Positions 1 through 9,780 of a DNA stretch of 64,000 nucleotides are shown here, piece by piece. This DNA comes from Spirometra erinaceieuropaei (lineage: Eukaryota; Platyhelminthes; Cestoda; Diphyllobothriidea; Diphyllobothriidae): positions 402,188-466,187 of the forward strand of contig CACRXP010000049.1 in the NCBI GenBank assembly GCA_902702965.1, written 5' to 3'. Both the position numbers and the translations under genes were made by a program. Within the stretch, counting starts at the first letter, position 1. Each line of letters starts with the position of its first letter. Under the pieces are notes generated by a model. It was not told the origin of the DNA. It did no database searches and saw only the letters and a program-made list of their open reading frames with translations.

Positions 1-87
1 CCACCACCACTTACTTACTTACTTACTCGCGTACCCCATTTCAAACACTTTTCTTGCCAGCGAACATTAATGTTTTACCGATTTCAG
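1..87 (+). other. intron end with TTAC microsatellite
   Basis: This is the tail of an intron before the aldehyde dehydrogenase exon. It has a CCA run, then about five TTAC units at 11-28, and ends in a pyrimidine-containing stretch and an AG acceptor at 86-87. The branch point was not identified. Confidence 0.6.
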
Positions 88-245
88 ATTTTCGGTCCAG
101 TGATGCAAATTTCGAAGTTCAAGACCATGGATGAGGTCATTGAGCGTGCCAACGACTCGATCTACGGTCTTGCTGCTGGCATTTTTACGCAGGATCTAGA
201 CAAGGCCTTGTACGCAATGCAAGGCCTTCGTGCTGGTTCCGTGTG
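88..245 (+). CDS. aldehyde dehydrogenase (ALDH1/2 type), internal exon
   Basis: This internal exon encodes 52 complete codons of the catalytic region of an NAD-dependent aldehyde dehydrogenase, which oxidises aldehydes to carboxylic acids. The translation starts [11 protein letters not shown] and continues with [20 protein letters not shown] and LRAGSVW. These match the conserved EE-IFGPV, ANxxxYGL and AGTVW blocks of ALDH1/ALDH2 proteins, the first of which lies just before the NAD-contacting Phe. The exon begins after TTTCAG and ends at a GTAAGC donor in phase 2, inside the Trp codon. The rest of the gene is not visible: earlier exons must lie upstream of the window, and I could not find the following exon (the FGGFKMSG block) downstream. 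The reading frame is intact and the codons look constrained. The family is clear; cytosolic versus mitochondrial subclass cannot be decided from one exon. Confidence 0.93.
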
Positions 246-1800
246 GTAAGCGAATTTAAGTTCATTTTGTCAAATCTCTCCCTCATCTGTGCCTCTGAGG
301 CAGCCAGATTAGTCTCTGTCCGCAGAATGCTAGGCTATGCGTGCAGACTTTGATGCCTAAATTAAGGAAGAGGATTATGTGAACATGTCAGATCAGGTTG
401 CCTGCGCGCTTACAAGTAACTGGATCTGTTGATCTAAAAATAACCGACCCCAATGAAGTGACGCGCGTACCTCTACAAACGCATGTGGGGAGGTGTAGCC
501 TGTGGACATTACCTAGGACTAACTGGCAGTTGGGAGTCAATCGTAAACGTCCATTGCAGTCTGTCCTGCCTTTTCGCCGCTGTTCGCGCTGCTATTGTAC
601 CAAACCTGATGGACTGAACTCCAGTTGATGTGTAACTCGGAATGTCGGACACACCTGTCATGTCTGTTGCCTAGCAAGCAATCGCGCACAACTCATGACA
701 GGCGCATGAATTTAGGCGGTGGTGCGTGAATCGGCTGTTTCTACAAACATGGTAGGAGTAGACTCGAGGGTGATGGAATGTGTGAAGTTACGGCACTGAA
801 AGCTGACTGATTTAGAATGGTCGTAAACAAGTGAATTGACAGGATGGGAAGGTCACTGATGACATGAGTGCTCCACATGGAGGAAACGCACAGTCCACTG
901 AATGGCTGAGTTAGCTTCCCCACATTCATTTTTCACTGGAAATCAGACGGCGAGTGCAAAGTAAACTACGTGGACAGGTCAATCCCGCATGGGGGAAGGG
1001 ATATATATATAGGCAAAAACGTTTTTACCAGTCAGGCGCCATGTCCGTCTATTCAGAGTCATGACGGATAAGCGTTAATTAAAAGCCTCCTCAATGTCCC
1101 GTCCATCCTACTTCTGGAGCATTCCCTGGCGTCCACTGACGATGTAAACTCAATCCTCACTACTACTGTATAAAGCCAGGGTCGATAGTTTAAAATGGTT
1201 GTTTGCGAGTTTTGTTCGTCTTCTGGTTGTTGCTTCGCAGGGATCTTATGCTGCCTATTTATTTTAATATTCTAATGAATGATATTATGCATGTCTCACA
1301 ACCAGGACATCCGACAGAAGCTACTGTTATAACTACAATGGACTCCGGTATACATTAGGCAAAAACTTGTTTGACCGACTAGGAACTGGTCCAATCAACC
1401 AGTGGGGAACCAGTGTCAAAAAGCTCTACTGATTATTTCAAACCATTCTAATTTGCGGATACTGTCTGCTGCCCCTTAGTGTCCATCCCGCTGCAGTATC
1501 GCATGCCTGGTTCTGGGGGTTGGCGCAAATGTTTTTATTTGTAGACTGATGATAATCAGCCTTTAACTGCTACTCGACATACAAAAATTGCCAAATGTTG
1601 CAGGTGTAGATGCGGGTACTTATGCGCACGGAAACCATGCAGCTGTCGTTTGGGTCAAGTCTGTAAATGGTCTGTTTGGTTGTGTGAATTGCGGCTGAAT
1701 GACCAGAGCTTGACCTCATTGGCGAGCTGGTTCTGGTCATAGATGTGTCCAGTAGGGAACTGTCATTTAGGTGCAAAAACTGACATTTCGGGAAACACCG
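246..1800. other. unassigned, probably ALDH intron
   Basis: No convincing exon or transposon domain is visible. Short open frames here lack splice or family signals. A short AT run occurs near 1001-1012, followed by a GGCAAAAACGTTTTTACC segment that is partly echoed near 1357-1370. This may be a decayed repeat. Confidence 0.4.
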
Positions 1801-1805
1801 GTAGG

Positions 1806-2087
1806 CATGTTAGGCAGGCGTTTGACCCTCACTGTTTTAGTTGGGATCTCACTTGATCCCCTTCTGTCCGCCCGCCAGCTTGCTACTGACGACGTACTGA
1901 TGAGCGGCAGCAGTCGTGAAACGACTGTCTGCGTCCGGCCTGTTGCAATCTTGCTGAGCTGCTTGCGTATTATATATGTCTTAGGACACAATGTTCGTTG
2001 TCGCCAGTAGCAAGCTGGCAGGCGGGCAGAATAGGGTTGCGGGAGATCCTAGTCACAATAGTGAGGGTCAAACGCCTCCTAGACATG
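1806..2087. repeat. inverted repeat (hairpin) around a hammerhead ribozyme
   Basis: The left arm (about 1806-1892) and right arm (about 2003-2087) are imperfect reverse complements over roughly 85 bases. Shared landmarks include AGGCGTTTGACCCTCACT on the left, matched on the right by its complement with few changes, and GCCAGCTTGCTACTG next to the loop. The loop of about 110 bases contains the hammerhead at 1891-1935. No ORF of known family lies inside, and no target-site duplication was found. It may be a non-autonomous retroelement end or a retrozyme-like unit; this is inference. Confidence 0.75.
1891..1935 (+). ncRNA. hammerhead self-cleaving ribozyme, apparently intact
   Basis: All core elements of a hammerhead are present in order. 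Stem I 5' strand GACGTA (1891-1896) is followed by CTGATGA (1897-1903), then stem II GCGGC (1904-1908), loop AGCA, and GTCGT (1913-1917). GAAA follows (1918-1921), then a two-pair stem III AC/GT closing loop GACT, cleavage-site C1929, and stem I 3' strand TGCGTC (1930-1935). Stem I pairs over six positions with one G-T wobble; stem II pairs over five with two wobbles. The very short stem III is the form described for Penelope-associated hammerheads, which tend to act as dimers. The expected cleavage is after C1929 in a plus-strand transcript. Activity was not tested. Confidence 0.85.
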
Positions 2088-2116
2088 TTTATATACCCCT
2101 ACTTCATCTGACCTGT

Positions 2117-2166
2117 AACAAACTGATGATCCGTAACGACCGTGAAACAGCTTTCCGCGTCTGGCT
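2117..2166 (+). ncRNA. degenerate second hammerhead copy
   Basis: CTGATGA (2123-2129) and GAAAC (2144-2148) recur about 226 bases after the first hammerhead. The sequence following GAAAC resembles the same region of the first copy over about 27 bases (both contain GCGTCNGGC and ATTGCA/GTTGCA). Stem I and stem II no longer pair properly, so this copy is probably inactive. Confidence 0.5.
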
Positions 2167-2169
2167 CAT

Positions 2170-3405
2170 TGCACCAGTAGGTGCATTTACTCAGTTTAAC
2201 TTGTCTTCATTGACACCCCCAGCCTCAGAGCGAACAGCTTTCACTTTGTACCCAGAGAGTTTGCAGTGAGTCTACCCAATGCGCCTGCTAGAACACTGCG
2301 CCTGTTGCGCGTGCTTTTAACCAATCATCTTCAAGGTCGACGCATACAGGCCCTCACTTGGGACGTTATGACGCCCGTCTCTGGAACACTCGGACGCCTG
2401 CTCTGACAACGCCGAACGCGTGACTCCGTTAGGCTGCCAACTTGCTGCAGCCTATTCACTACTCATTCAGTACATAATACAGCTATCTGTCTGTTGGCAT
2501 CCAACTTCTCTTCATACTCGGGACGGGGACGGAGGATCGCAGTGGATTAGGGTTGGTCTATGACTTAAGCGGCCGCGAGAAATCCACGCGGGCAACAGTC
2601 AACGCACTGATAGCGTTAGGAGGAGTATTGGAAAATCAATGGACTCTGGGGATAAGTAACCGTCCAGTAACTCCATCCCATCCGAAGGTTCACCTGGTTT
2701 CGTCTGCCTTATACACCGACCGTAGTGAGGACAGATTCGATGGCTGCAGTGTCCTGTTTGCTCCAGGAGACCAAACGTAGCAAGACTTCTTGATTGTTCG
2801 CAAAATGCCAGCAAATCGACCAAGGTAAGCTTAAGCCGGCCAATAAGCAGGCTACAGAAAATGTTCCCAAATCTTCCCTCCGGACTGGCTACACGGCTAT
2901 GGCTTATCTAGCTTGTCTATTTTTGGAGTGCGTTTGTACCCCATCCGTTAGTGGGATTATCACGCCAATCAGCGAACAGATGGCCATGGACGCCGGTGCC
3001 ACTGCTCGCTCCGCCTCCCCCGCGCGCTCCACTCCTATCCCCGCAGAGGCACTAGCCAATGCAGAATCCGCCCTTGATTTATTGGCCACACAGTCACCAG
3101 TTATGACGCGTCACCATCGCCGCGTCTGGCCCGTCTCTCCCCCCCCCCCTACGCCTCCACAGACCGCTTCCCTAACCTGACAAAGTGCGGGCCGCTCCCT
3201 CGGTTCTGTCGGCCTAGCTTCGGGGCTTTAAATAATATCCCGCAGTGCATGAAGCAGACTACTGACCCTGATAGGCGAAATCACTTCAATGCAGTGCATG
3301 CAATCTGCCTCACTTCCGCCTCCTTCGACCCAAAAAAGACAGCTGACGGAGTTAGTAGGTGACTCGATGAGCCCAGAGCTCATTCCTTAACTAGGCTAAA
3401 TGGGT
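2170..3405. other. unassigned GC-richer segment
   Basis: This segment is richer in GC than its surroundings. A plus-strand open frame at 2794-3180 is Ala/Ser/Pro-rich and ends in a poly-C tract, but it shows no recognisable domain, splice pattern or repeat partner in the window. I do not call it a gene. Confidence 0.3.
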
Positions 3406-3413
3406 TAAGATTT

Positions 3414-3856
3414 GGTTACGTAGCCTCACCTGATGGACACAATATTGTTGACCCACTTAATTTGAGTTGGTGTGATTACGTTGGCATGGTGCTGCTGTGC
3501 GTTGCGGTGTGTGTTCTGTTGGCTACCTTGTTTCTTTGTTGCCTTGTGCACTTATTTTGGCCCAATGTCGTTGGTCCTTCTTGACTTTCGGCTTGTCGTC
3601 TCCTTCTAACTGTCACATTGGATGTTTAAGGGTTAGGGTTTAGGGTTGCGGCTAAGGGTTAGGGTCGAGGGGTTATGGGTTAGGGCAACTACTTCTCAGC
3701 CAATAAGAGTACAACCGCGCATTTCAAATAGCTTTTCTTTTGGATACAACTACTTGAACTCGTCTCCTGTGCGTCCCCCGGACCCACCTGTGAAAACCCC
3801 TATTACCCTCAGTCCAGAGTGGGATTCGTTTACCTCAGGTGCGACGGCACAACCAC
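3414..3856 (+). mobile_element. short TIR element carrying telomere-like repeats, copy 1
   Basis: The left end TAGCCTCACCTGA (3421-3433) is mirrored by a right end whose complement is GTCGCACCTGA. Between them lies a degenerate GGGTTAGGG-type tract (about 3628-3685), then a segment shared, with the same order, with the better-preserved copy at 49399-49721: a hallmark GTACAACCGCGCAT, AATAGCTTTTCTTTTG and ACAACTACTTGA. No ORF is credible inside. It is a non-autonomous DNA-transposon-like repeat. Confidence 0.6.
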
Positions 3857-3859
3857 ATC

Positions 3860-4680
3860 TGACGGGAATTAGTTCGTCTGTGTTCTTTGTAAGCAGATCG
3901 AATAGGCGATGGTTGTGCGTGGTCAAACTTCGTTGCGAACCCAGACTTACTGAAAAGCAACCATTAAGTCCTCGTCCAGGGCATTTGCAGATAAATGACC
4001 CTCCCAGGGCGAAAAGCAAAAAAACGTGGTGGTAAGCATCATGAGATGGTCCCATACTGGCATACTCGGTGAACAGGAGGAGTGTACACAGCGGTATAAA
4101 CCAAACAGCCAAATAGACTTCCGCTTTAAACTTTTTTGTTGTTTGTCTGTGCGTAGAACACTGTTCGCTGGAAATCAATGACAAAGGAAGTCTCGGCTAC
4201 GGGCCGCGTAGGACAGTGCCACAGCGATAAACAGTTTGGTATTTTAGACCCATAGGTGTGAAATCCTGGTGTGTTTTGCGGGAGACCAGGTAGTGTGTTT
4301 ATGTGACGGTATAGCCACTGCACACAATCCCTGCATCAAATGACTGACCTGTTCGATGCCTGGGAAGAGGTAGTTAGATCAACTCTGGAGATTCCGTTTC
4401 CGCAGTACCCAACACCTGCTCCTTAGCATAAAGAATGTGACGCGTTTGAAACTACCACGATGCGCTATACGCTGTGTCTTGCCAAGGTTGCCAAGTACGT
4501 AGACAAATCCGCCCTCCTTTCAGGACAGAGAGTCGGGCTGCAATGGCTCCTTGTTACTGCGGTCCCCTACTCTGTTGGAACCCAAGCGGTCCATTTTTGT
4601 TCGCGTGCACAGAACGCGACCATCGAGCGCGCGGACCTGGCGTGTTGGTGGCACTCGCAGAGGCAATGTTTAGTTTTGAA
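3860..4680. other. unassigned
   Basis: I see no domain, splice pair or repeat that I can name. Open frames in several phases overlap without constraint. Confidence 0.3.
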
Positions 4681-4880
4681 GGCCACTGCGCCCAACCCCG
4701 CCTTCGGTCCCCTGGACTCTGTCTTGACACCGGGGACAGAAAGGCGAGGGAAGAGATGGACTGTGGTAGATGCAGCGAAAGTTCGCCATCATTATGAACT
4801 AAGCCATGCTCAAACCAACACACCTAGGCTTATCACGTTGTGGAGCATATGGTGGACATCGTCGGTATTTACGATCAAAA
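4680..4880 (-). repeat. dispersed repeat R1, copy
   Basis: This shares with other R1 copies the block that on the minus strand reads GCATCTACCACAGTC. It is followed by the complement of GACTCTGTCTTGACACC and flanked by a segment resembling the complement of a TTGTGGAGCAT box. Related copies lie at 20195, 21900, 22520, 39330, 39560, 46595 and 50030. No coding capacity is evident. Confidence 0.55.
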
Positions 4881-5560
4881 TGTCGGTATTTTAGAGTTCC
4901 GGTAAATAACAATTTGAGGGTTAGCGAGTAGGTACAAGGTCAGTCACCCGTATGATTAAAGTTAAAAACGGTGACATGTGAAAATTTTACGGTAATTGTG
5001 GGAGGAGGGGGGGGGGGGAGCGAGAGATTATCGTCCTCTTTTACTGGGGTTGTGAGTCGCAGCGGCTAAGGTAGTGTGTGCGTAGATATGCATAGCTCAC
5101 CAAGACTTAAATCCCCTAGCTTTGTTAAAATTGAAGACAACGATTAAGCCATGGTTTCGTCAGAGCAAAAATTTGGAGCATAATTTTAGTCCGACGTAAT
5201 GTGGGCGGTAGTTCCAGTGGTTACTACGACACAAAGCCGTTGCTACTGGCAAAATGAAAGGTAGTCGAAGAATTACTGCGCTGAGTGGATGTGCATGGCA
5301 TTATTACGTGAACATCGTACTGACCGAAGACTGCTGGTATGGTTAGAAGCAATGCCAAACTGCATGCCGAGGTTTGGGCGTTGGATGCACACATGTTACC
5401 TGATTTACCGTGGCGACAGCACGTGTGCCAGTTAAAAGTTCGGACACATGTTCAGCTGTTGTATAACACAGCTGCGAAGGGTTCCGTTCATCAGGGATTC
5501 TCCCAGCAGTTCATATGGGTTTACTGGTAGACGTCTCCGTTTTGCACTTTTAGCCTTTTA
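4881..5560. other. unassigned with a poly-G tract
   Basis: A G-rich run at about 5000-5021 could form a G-quadruplex. Otherwise nothing recognisable was seen. Confidence 0.35.
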
Positions 5561-5574
5561 ATCTCCTCAGAAAT

Positions 5575-5935
5575 TAATACGCTAACTTTGAGTGAATTAT
5601 TCAGAATTATTCAGAATTATTCACTCCAAAAGTTTATATACATATTTGAGCCAAATTCCATCAGATGCAGCCGGATAGTCACGCAATATACACCACCCGC
5701 TAATAAGCAGCCAGTAATATAAGTGTATATATTTAGAAAGGCGGAATTCTTTGGGAGACAGCCAACTTTATTGTGCAAATTTTCGAGAATGGTGCCCCAG
5801 CTCGTCTTCAGACAACGGGCGGGCAAAATCAATTAACTTCTAGACTGAGTCTGACAAAGGATTCTATGATTGGTTAAAGTCATCTTCTCGGGATTGGTTG
5901 AGCCAGTTTACATCTGTCCCTAACGATTTTGTATG
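5575..5935 (-). mobile_element. Penelope-like element 3' end, inverted fragment
   Basis: Read on the minus strand, 5838-5935 matches the 3' coding and trailer segment at 7320-7450, sharing GACAAAGGATTCTATGATTG and the region before it. The trailer then contains a hammerhead-like CTGAAGA, CGAG...CTCGAAAA arrangement (about 5772-5815) followed by an ACAATAAA motif. A tandem of CAGAATTATT units lies at about 5600-5625, and an R2-like segment at 5625-5700. It is broken and non-coding. Confidence 0.7.
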
Positions 5936-6139
5936 CATGAGTTACGCTGCTGCTGCAGGAAACGTGGCACTCGAGTAAGGACTCGATTAATCGACAGGTT
6001 TGTCTGCGTGCACAAGTCAGTAGCGCAAATGCGGGAAATCCCCGTCAGAGGTGAGCTAAATGTGCGATGAGTTGTACAGTTTTTCATTCTTTAGCAATGG
6101 GATGGCGCGCGAGCTCGGAACATCTATGGGTGTAGAAAA

Positions 6140-6395
6140 ACAATAACTCCTTATCTGAGTCTAACAGAGGATTCTATGATTGGTCACCATCTGTGCAACT
6201 GCGTGTTAATTGCACTTTGTCACCTCCACGGAATTAATTGCGCCAATTTGAATTTGTCCTTAACGATTTTGTATGTGGCATCTAGATCGATATGCTGGTT
6301 GATGCATGCCTCATCTGAGTGTATTGCCTCCAGGAATTTGCGGCCTTTTCTTGTCGTGGAGGCGCCAACAATGCGATTGTTTTCCCATGCGAATT
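6140..6395 (-). pseudogene. PLE GIY-YIG endonuclease C-terminal fragment, inverted
   Basis: On the minus strand this reads the C-terminal part of a GIY-YIG domain and its trailer. It closely matches the plus-strand copy at 7190-7440; both contain the AATACACTCAGATGAGGC and CATATCGATCTAGATGCC boxes. It abuts the plus-strand element head to head at about 6391 through a shared GCGAATTTGTGC sequence, so the junction may have formed by microhomology or template switching. Confidence 0.8.
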
Positions 6396-7640
6396 TGTGC
6401 AGAAATTAGAAAGCATAGCCCTTCCCACAGTTAACCCAAAACTTTGGCTGCGATATGTAGATGACACGTTCATCATCGTCAAGAAAGATCAGTCGAATCT
6501 GCTCCATGCCGACATTAACTCTATACTTCCAGGAATCACGTTTACTTTCGAAACAGATCTTCATGGACAAATCAGATTCCTGGATGTCCTTGTACATTGG
6601 AAAACTGATGGTTCACTTCACAAATAAGTTTATCACAAGGAGGCACATTCAGAGGTCATCTTAAACTTTGAGAGTAACCCCCTGTCTTTCGCAAGAGGAG
6701 TGCAGTCTACAGCCCTCTGAATCGAACCAAAACCCACTGCTCTGATGAAACAACTTATCAAGCAAGTTATCAAGCTACAAACTGTTCACCCAAAATGGGT
6801 ACCCGCATGACTTGGTACGGCAATGCATGAGGCATCAGCAATTCAAGGAAAGAGGTATTTCCAATGCTAAGGCTGCTCGGGCACCAAAACCAACCACCTG
6901 GCGAACTCTCCCATACGTGAAAATGTATCTGAACTAGTTTAAGAACAATTTAAAAAATATCAGGTACACGTAGCACACCAGTCGGCAACTACCTTACGCA
7001 CACAGCTTATACGCACTAAGAACAGGGGTTGGCTGTCTCGAAAGAAAAGGTGTTGTCTACAAAATCCCATGTTCTATTTGTGATGCCGTGTATAGTCTCC
7101 AAACTGGGAAATATGTCTCAACCGGCACACATGAGCATCAGTTAGCGGTAAAGAGATGCAACCATCTATCCCAGGTGGCCATGCACACACTGGACACTGG
7201 GCATAAATTCGCATGGGAGAACACCCGCATTTTTTGGCACCTGCCCAATAAGGTAAGGTCGAGAATTCCTGGAGGCAATACACTCAGATGAGGCATGCAT
7301 CAACCGGCATATCGATCTAGATGCCGCATACAGAATCGTTAGGGACAGATTTAAACTGGCTCAACCAATCCCGAGGAGATGACTTTAACCAATCATAGAA
7401 TCCTTTGTCAGACTCTGTCTATAAGTTGTTTTTGCACGCCTGTTGTCTGAAAACGAGTTGAGGAACCAGTCTCGAAAGTTCACAATAAAATTTTGCTGTT
7501 TCCCAAAGAACTTCATCTTCCTAATTATATCTCTTGGGATGCCTGTCTTTCAATTCATGTGTATATATATATTTTTCGAAGATAGTAGGTTCCTTATTAG
7601 TAAATTTTCGACGCCGATTCACTCTGTCGTCGTCATGCTT
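6391..7640 (+). pseudogene. Penelope-like element: reverse transcriptase and GIY-YIG remnant
   Basis: The frame from about 6391 to 6627 encodes the palm of a PLE reverse transcriptase with the catalytic RYVDDTF motif (YVDD codons at 6454-6465), followed by the FLDVLVHWKTDG segment. Past 6627 the frame is broken by stops and shifts. A GIY-YIG endonuclease resumes at about 7050-7340, with residues such as YKIPC, TGHKFAWENTRI and the EAIHSDEA-like end. The trailer holds a hammerhead-like motif at 7445-7482 (CTGAAAACGAG, then CTCGAAAG and ACAATAAA). PLEs prime reverse transcription with their endonuclease; this copy cannot encode a working enzyme. It lacks the N-terminal half of the RT. Confidence 0.88.
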
Positions 7641-7779
7641 GAGTAAATTTACAAAAAAACGGCCAAAATTTCAAACGCGCCCAAAAAATCAATGCCTCTA
7701 CGGCGGTTCTGCCGATAAGCGTCAGTCACTTACGTTATTTTATATCGACTGGGTCTCGCCTCTTGGGATGCCTACGAAC

Positions 7780-7910
7780 TAGGCACAAATTCGTTTGGCA
7801 TAAGACGCGCATAGCCGGTTCCTGCCCACATAAGAAAAACCGATAATTTCTAGTGGTCATTCACTCTGATGATTCATGCATCAATGGTAGCACAAATGTG
7901 GGTAGCCTGG
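7780..7910 (+). pseudogene. PLE GIY-YIG fragment
   Basis: Translation in one frame gives HKFVWHKTRIAGSCPHKK followed by VIHSDDSCING. This matches the end of the GIY-YIG domain of the minus-strand element at 24622-25017. It is only about 40 codons and ends in unrelated sequence. Confidence 0.7.
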
Positions 7911-9130
7911 GATTATGAGTCAATATTGCTGACGTACTTGTATCCTTTCAGTAGGCGTGCTTTTATTAGGTTACATACTTACAACTGCCGATTGGGTTAA
8001 GGAAGGGCGCTTATGCTGTAAAGTCCTTCGTGCTCTTGCTCCAACTATACTTGGTTTACTTGGCGTACAGGCTCCGTCAGGATGCCTTTCTCCTTCCTCT
8101 TAACCGCCCCGAGAACGAGACGCTGTAACACTGTCTATATAGGCTCATTGCATTGCACCCCCCTCCCACACGGAAATCTTCAGTAAAAGGCGAAATACTT
8201 AACCTTTCCGGATAACGATTCAACACGCTTTAGAATATGCCTTTAACGTGTGAGTTCCTTCATTGGTAGTAACAGGCTGCTACCCCCACTCCCCCTAACA
8301 CCTATCGCCTTTACGAACCAGCCGCCTTGTGTCTGACCGATAGAGGTGGTGCTCCACATCGCGTTCCATGCGTTTACCGGGCGAGTTTGCAAGGCGCGTA
8401 GGTGTTGGGTGCGCTTAATCGATGCAGGTTTGCCCTTCGTGGCTTAGCCGTTCAGACGTTAAACGCGGCCGCTGACTTCGTGTGCGGTCTTCTAAGGCCG
8501 CTTGCCATTTGCTTAGTTTGCTTTCGGTTTGGTTCATTTCTCCTCCCTTAACTGCCACCAAAGCCGGGTCAGGAACGCCTACCCGACAATAGGGGTTTAG
8601 CCTTGCCTTGCACTATCACGGGTTCAGGTGTACGCCCGGGCGTCCGGATTTCTGTGTGGTCTCCTTCGGTCGCTTTCTTCTTGCGCTACGGCCGATTCCG
8701 TTCGCCTGGGCGGTTTGGTCGCCTTGCGGGGAGAGGTAGGTTTGCCCTATGCGCTTTCCGCTCCTTTTTTTCGGTTTGATGAGTAGCGTCCTTGCGACGT
8801 AGCCTTCGGACTGGTCAAGACAGGAAGGCTGTCTTCACATAGGCTTCCATCACTACCATCAAACATTACGCATTCAATATCCGTTGGGGCATTTTTGGCT
8901 TAGGTTATGGGACCAAAAGTTGAGAGTTATAGTTAGGAATTCACTATTATTAGGCACAGTATAAAAGATTTACAAACTTTTCCCGCAGCATCCGTTCTCA
9001 CTGGCCAATATGTACACTGTCCGGCCGTTCAGTTGTTTGGACTGCCTACTTTTCCACGGGCCGCCAATATTCACCTATGCATACAATTTCGATAACATAT
9101 CACTGCTTACCTTTACGATCATCTGCAAAT
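7911..9130. other. unassigned, partly GC-rich
   Basis: The part at about 8290-8800 is GC-rich with many CG dinucleotides, unlike its AT-rich surroundings. It has only short frames, the best on the minus strand around 8500-8640. I recognise no domain. It could be a decayed LTR or gag-like region, but nothing confirms this. Confidence 0.3.
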
Positions 9131-9132
9131 TA

Positions 9133-9442
9133 TCTCAATGCCTTTTTGGTGCCACATTTATTACACCTAGCCCATGGATTATATTATTATTTTGGTTTAC
9201 CTGAACGCAAACCCGTCAGTGTGCTGCCGCAATATCCGCAATGTCATTGGTTTACGACAGCGACACTTAACTTGCGTCGCAAGGAGTCCTTTCGCTTGCA
9301 AATATTGCACTAAATACGGCGACTGGATAATATCAAGGATCTGTCCAATCTCCGATTGATTATTAGCTTGCGGAACGGCCTTCCGCTTCTTCTTTGCTAT
9401 CAGCGTTCTATAAGTGGGAATCGTTTGGTAATTATTGAACAT
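9133..9442 (-). pseudogene. Merlin/IS1016-like transposase N-terminal fragment
   Basis: The minus-strand frame reads IQSPYLVQYLQAKGLLATQV, then KCRCRKPMTLRILRQHTDGF and AFR before a stop. This is the layout of the N-terminal zinc-binding region of Merlin (IS1016/ISXO2-type) transposases: a hydrophobic helix, Cys-X-Cys, Met-x-Leu, DGF-aromatic-R. The frame stops at 9197-9199. If 9200 down to 9167 is removed as a 34-base GT-AG intron, it continues RCNKCGTKKALR, supplying the second Cys pair expected of this domain, before a stop at 9130-9132. No DDE catalytic part was found downstream. Merlin elements are known in schistosomes. Family assignment is by eye and moderately sure. Confidence 0.55.
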
Positions 9443-9780
9443 ATTATTAATTACAGCTACATTCTTCTACCTCCTGCGTATTTTTCATTCATACTTACCG
9501 TTGTTCGGGTTCCTCTTCTACTTCCCTGCTTGTCGACGGCATTTCCCGAGGATTCACCTTCAGTGCCAGTACTGTCTGGGGTACCTACAGCGGAATGGCC
9601 TTGGGCTTTTGGGTATCTCGTTCCTATTGGTTAAGGTTTACTTTTTAAATTTCCGCCACCAATTTGACCTCAAAAAATTTACTTATTAACTGTCTACACC
9701 TATTTTTCTTTTAATTTTTTTTAACTTGCCCATGGCTTTTCCGTTTGCCCCACCCTTAAAACCCCCCTTTCCCACCGATC
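9443..9780. other. unassigned AT-rich segment
   Basis: Hydrophobic open frames on the plus strand reflect T-richness. No gene evidence is seen. Confidence 0.3.

Noticed and set aside
1543..1560. CTGATGATAATCAG as another hammerhead
   Set aside because: No GAAA element or pairing stems follow; it is simply a short palindrome.
3628..3690. A true telomere or chromosome-end fusion
   Set aside because: The tract is short and degenerate, and sits inside a TIR element found again at 49399-49721.
3750..4184. A 144-codon minus-strand frame
   Set aside because: It overlaps the TIR element copy and its flank, and no splice or domain signal supports it.
6743..6760. CTGATGAAAC as a hammerhead core
   Set aside because: It lies in PLE coding sequence and lacks stem II between the two core elements.
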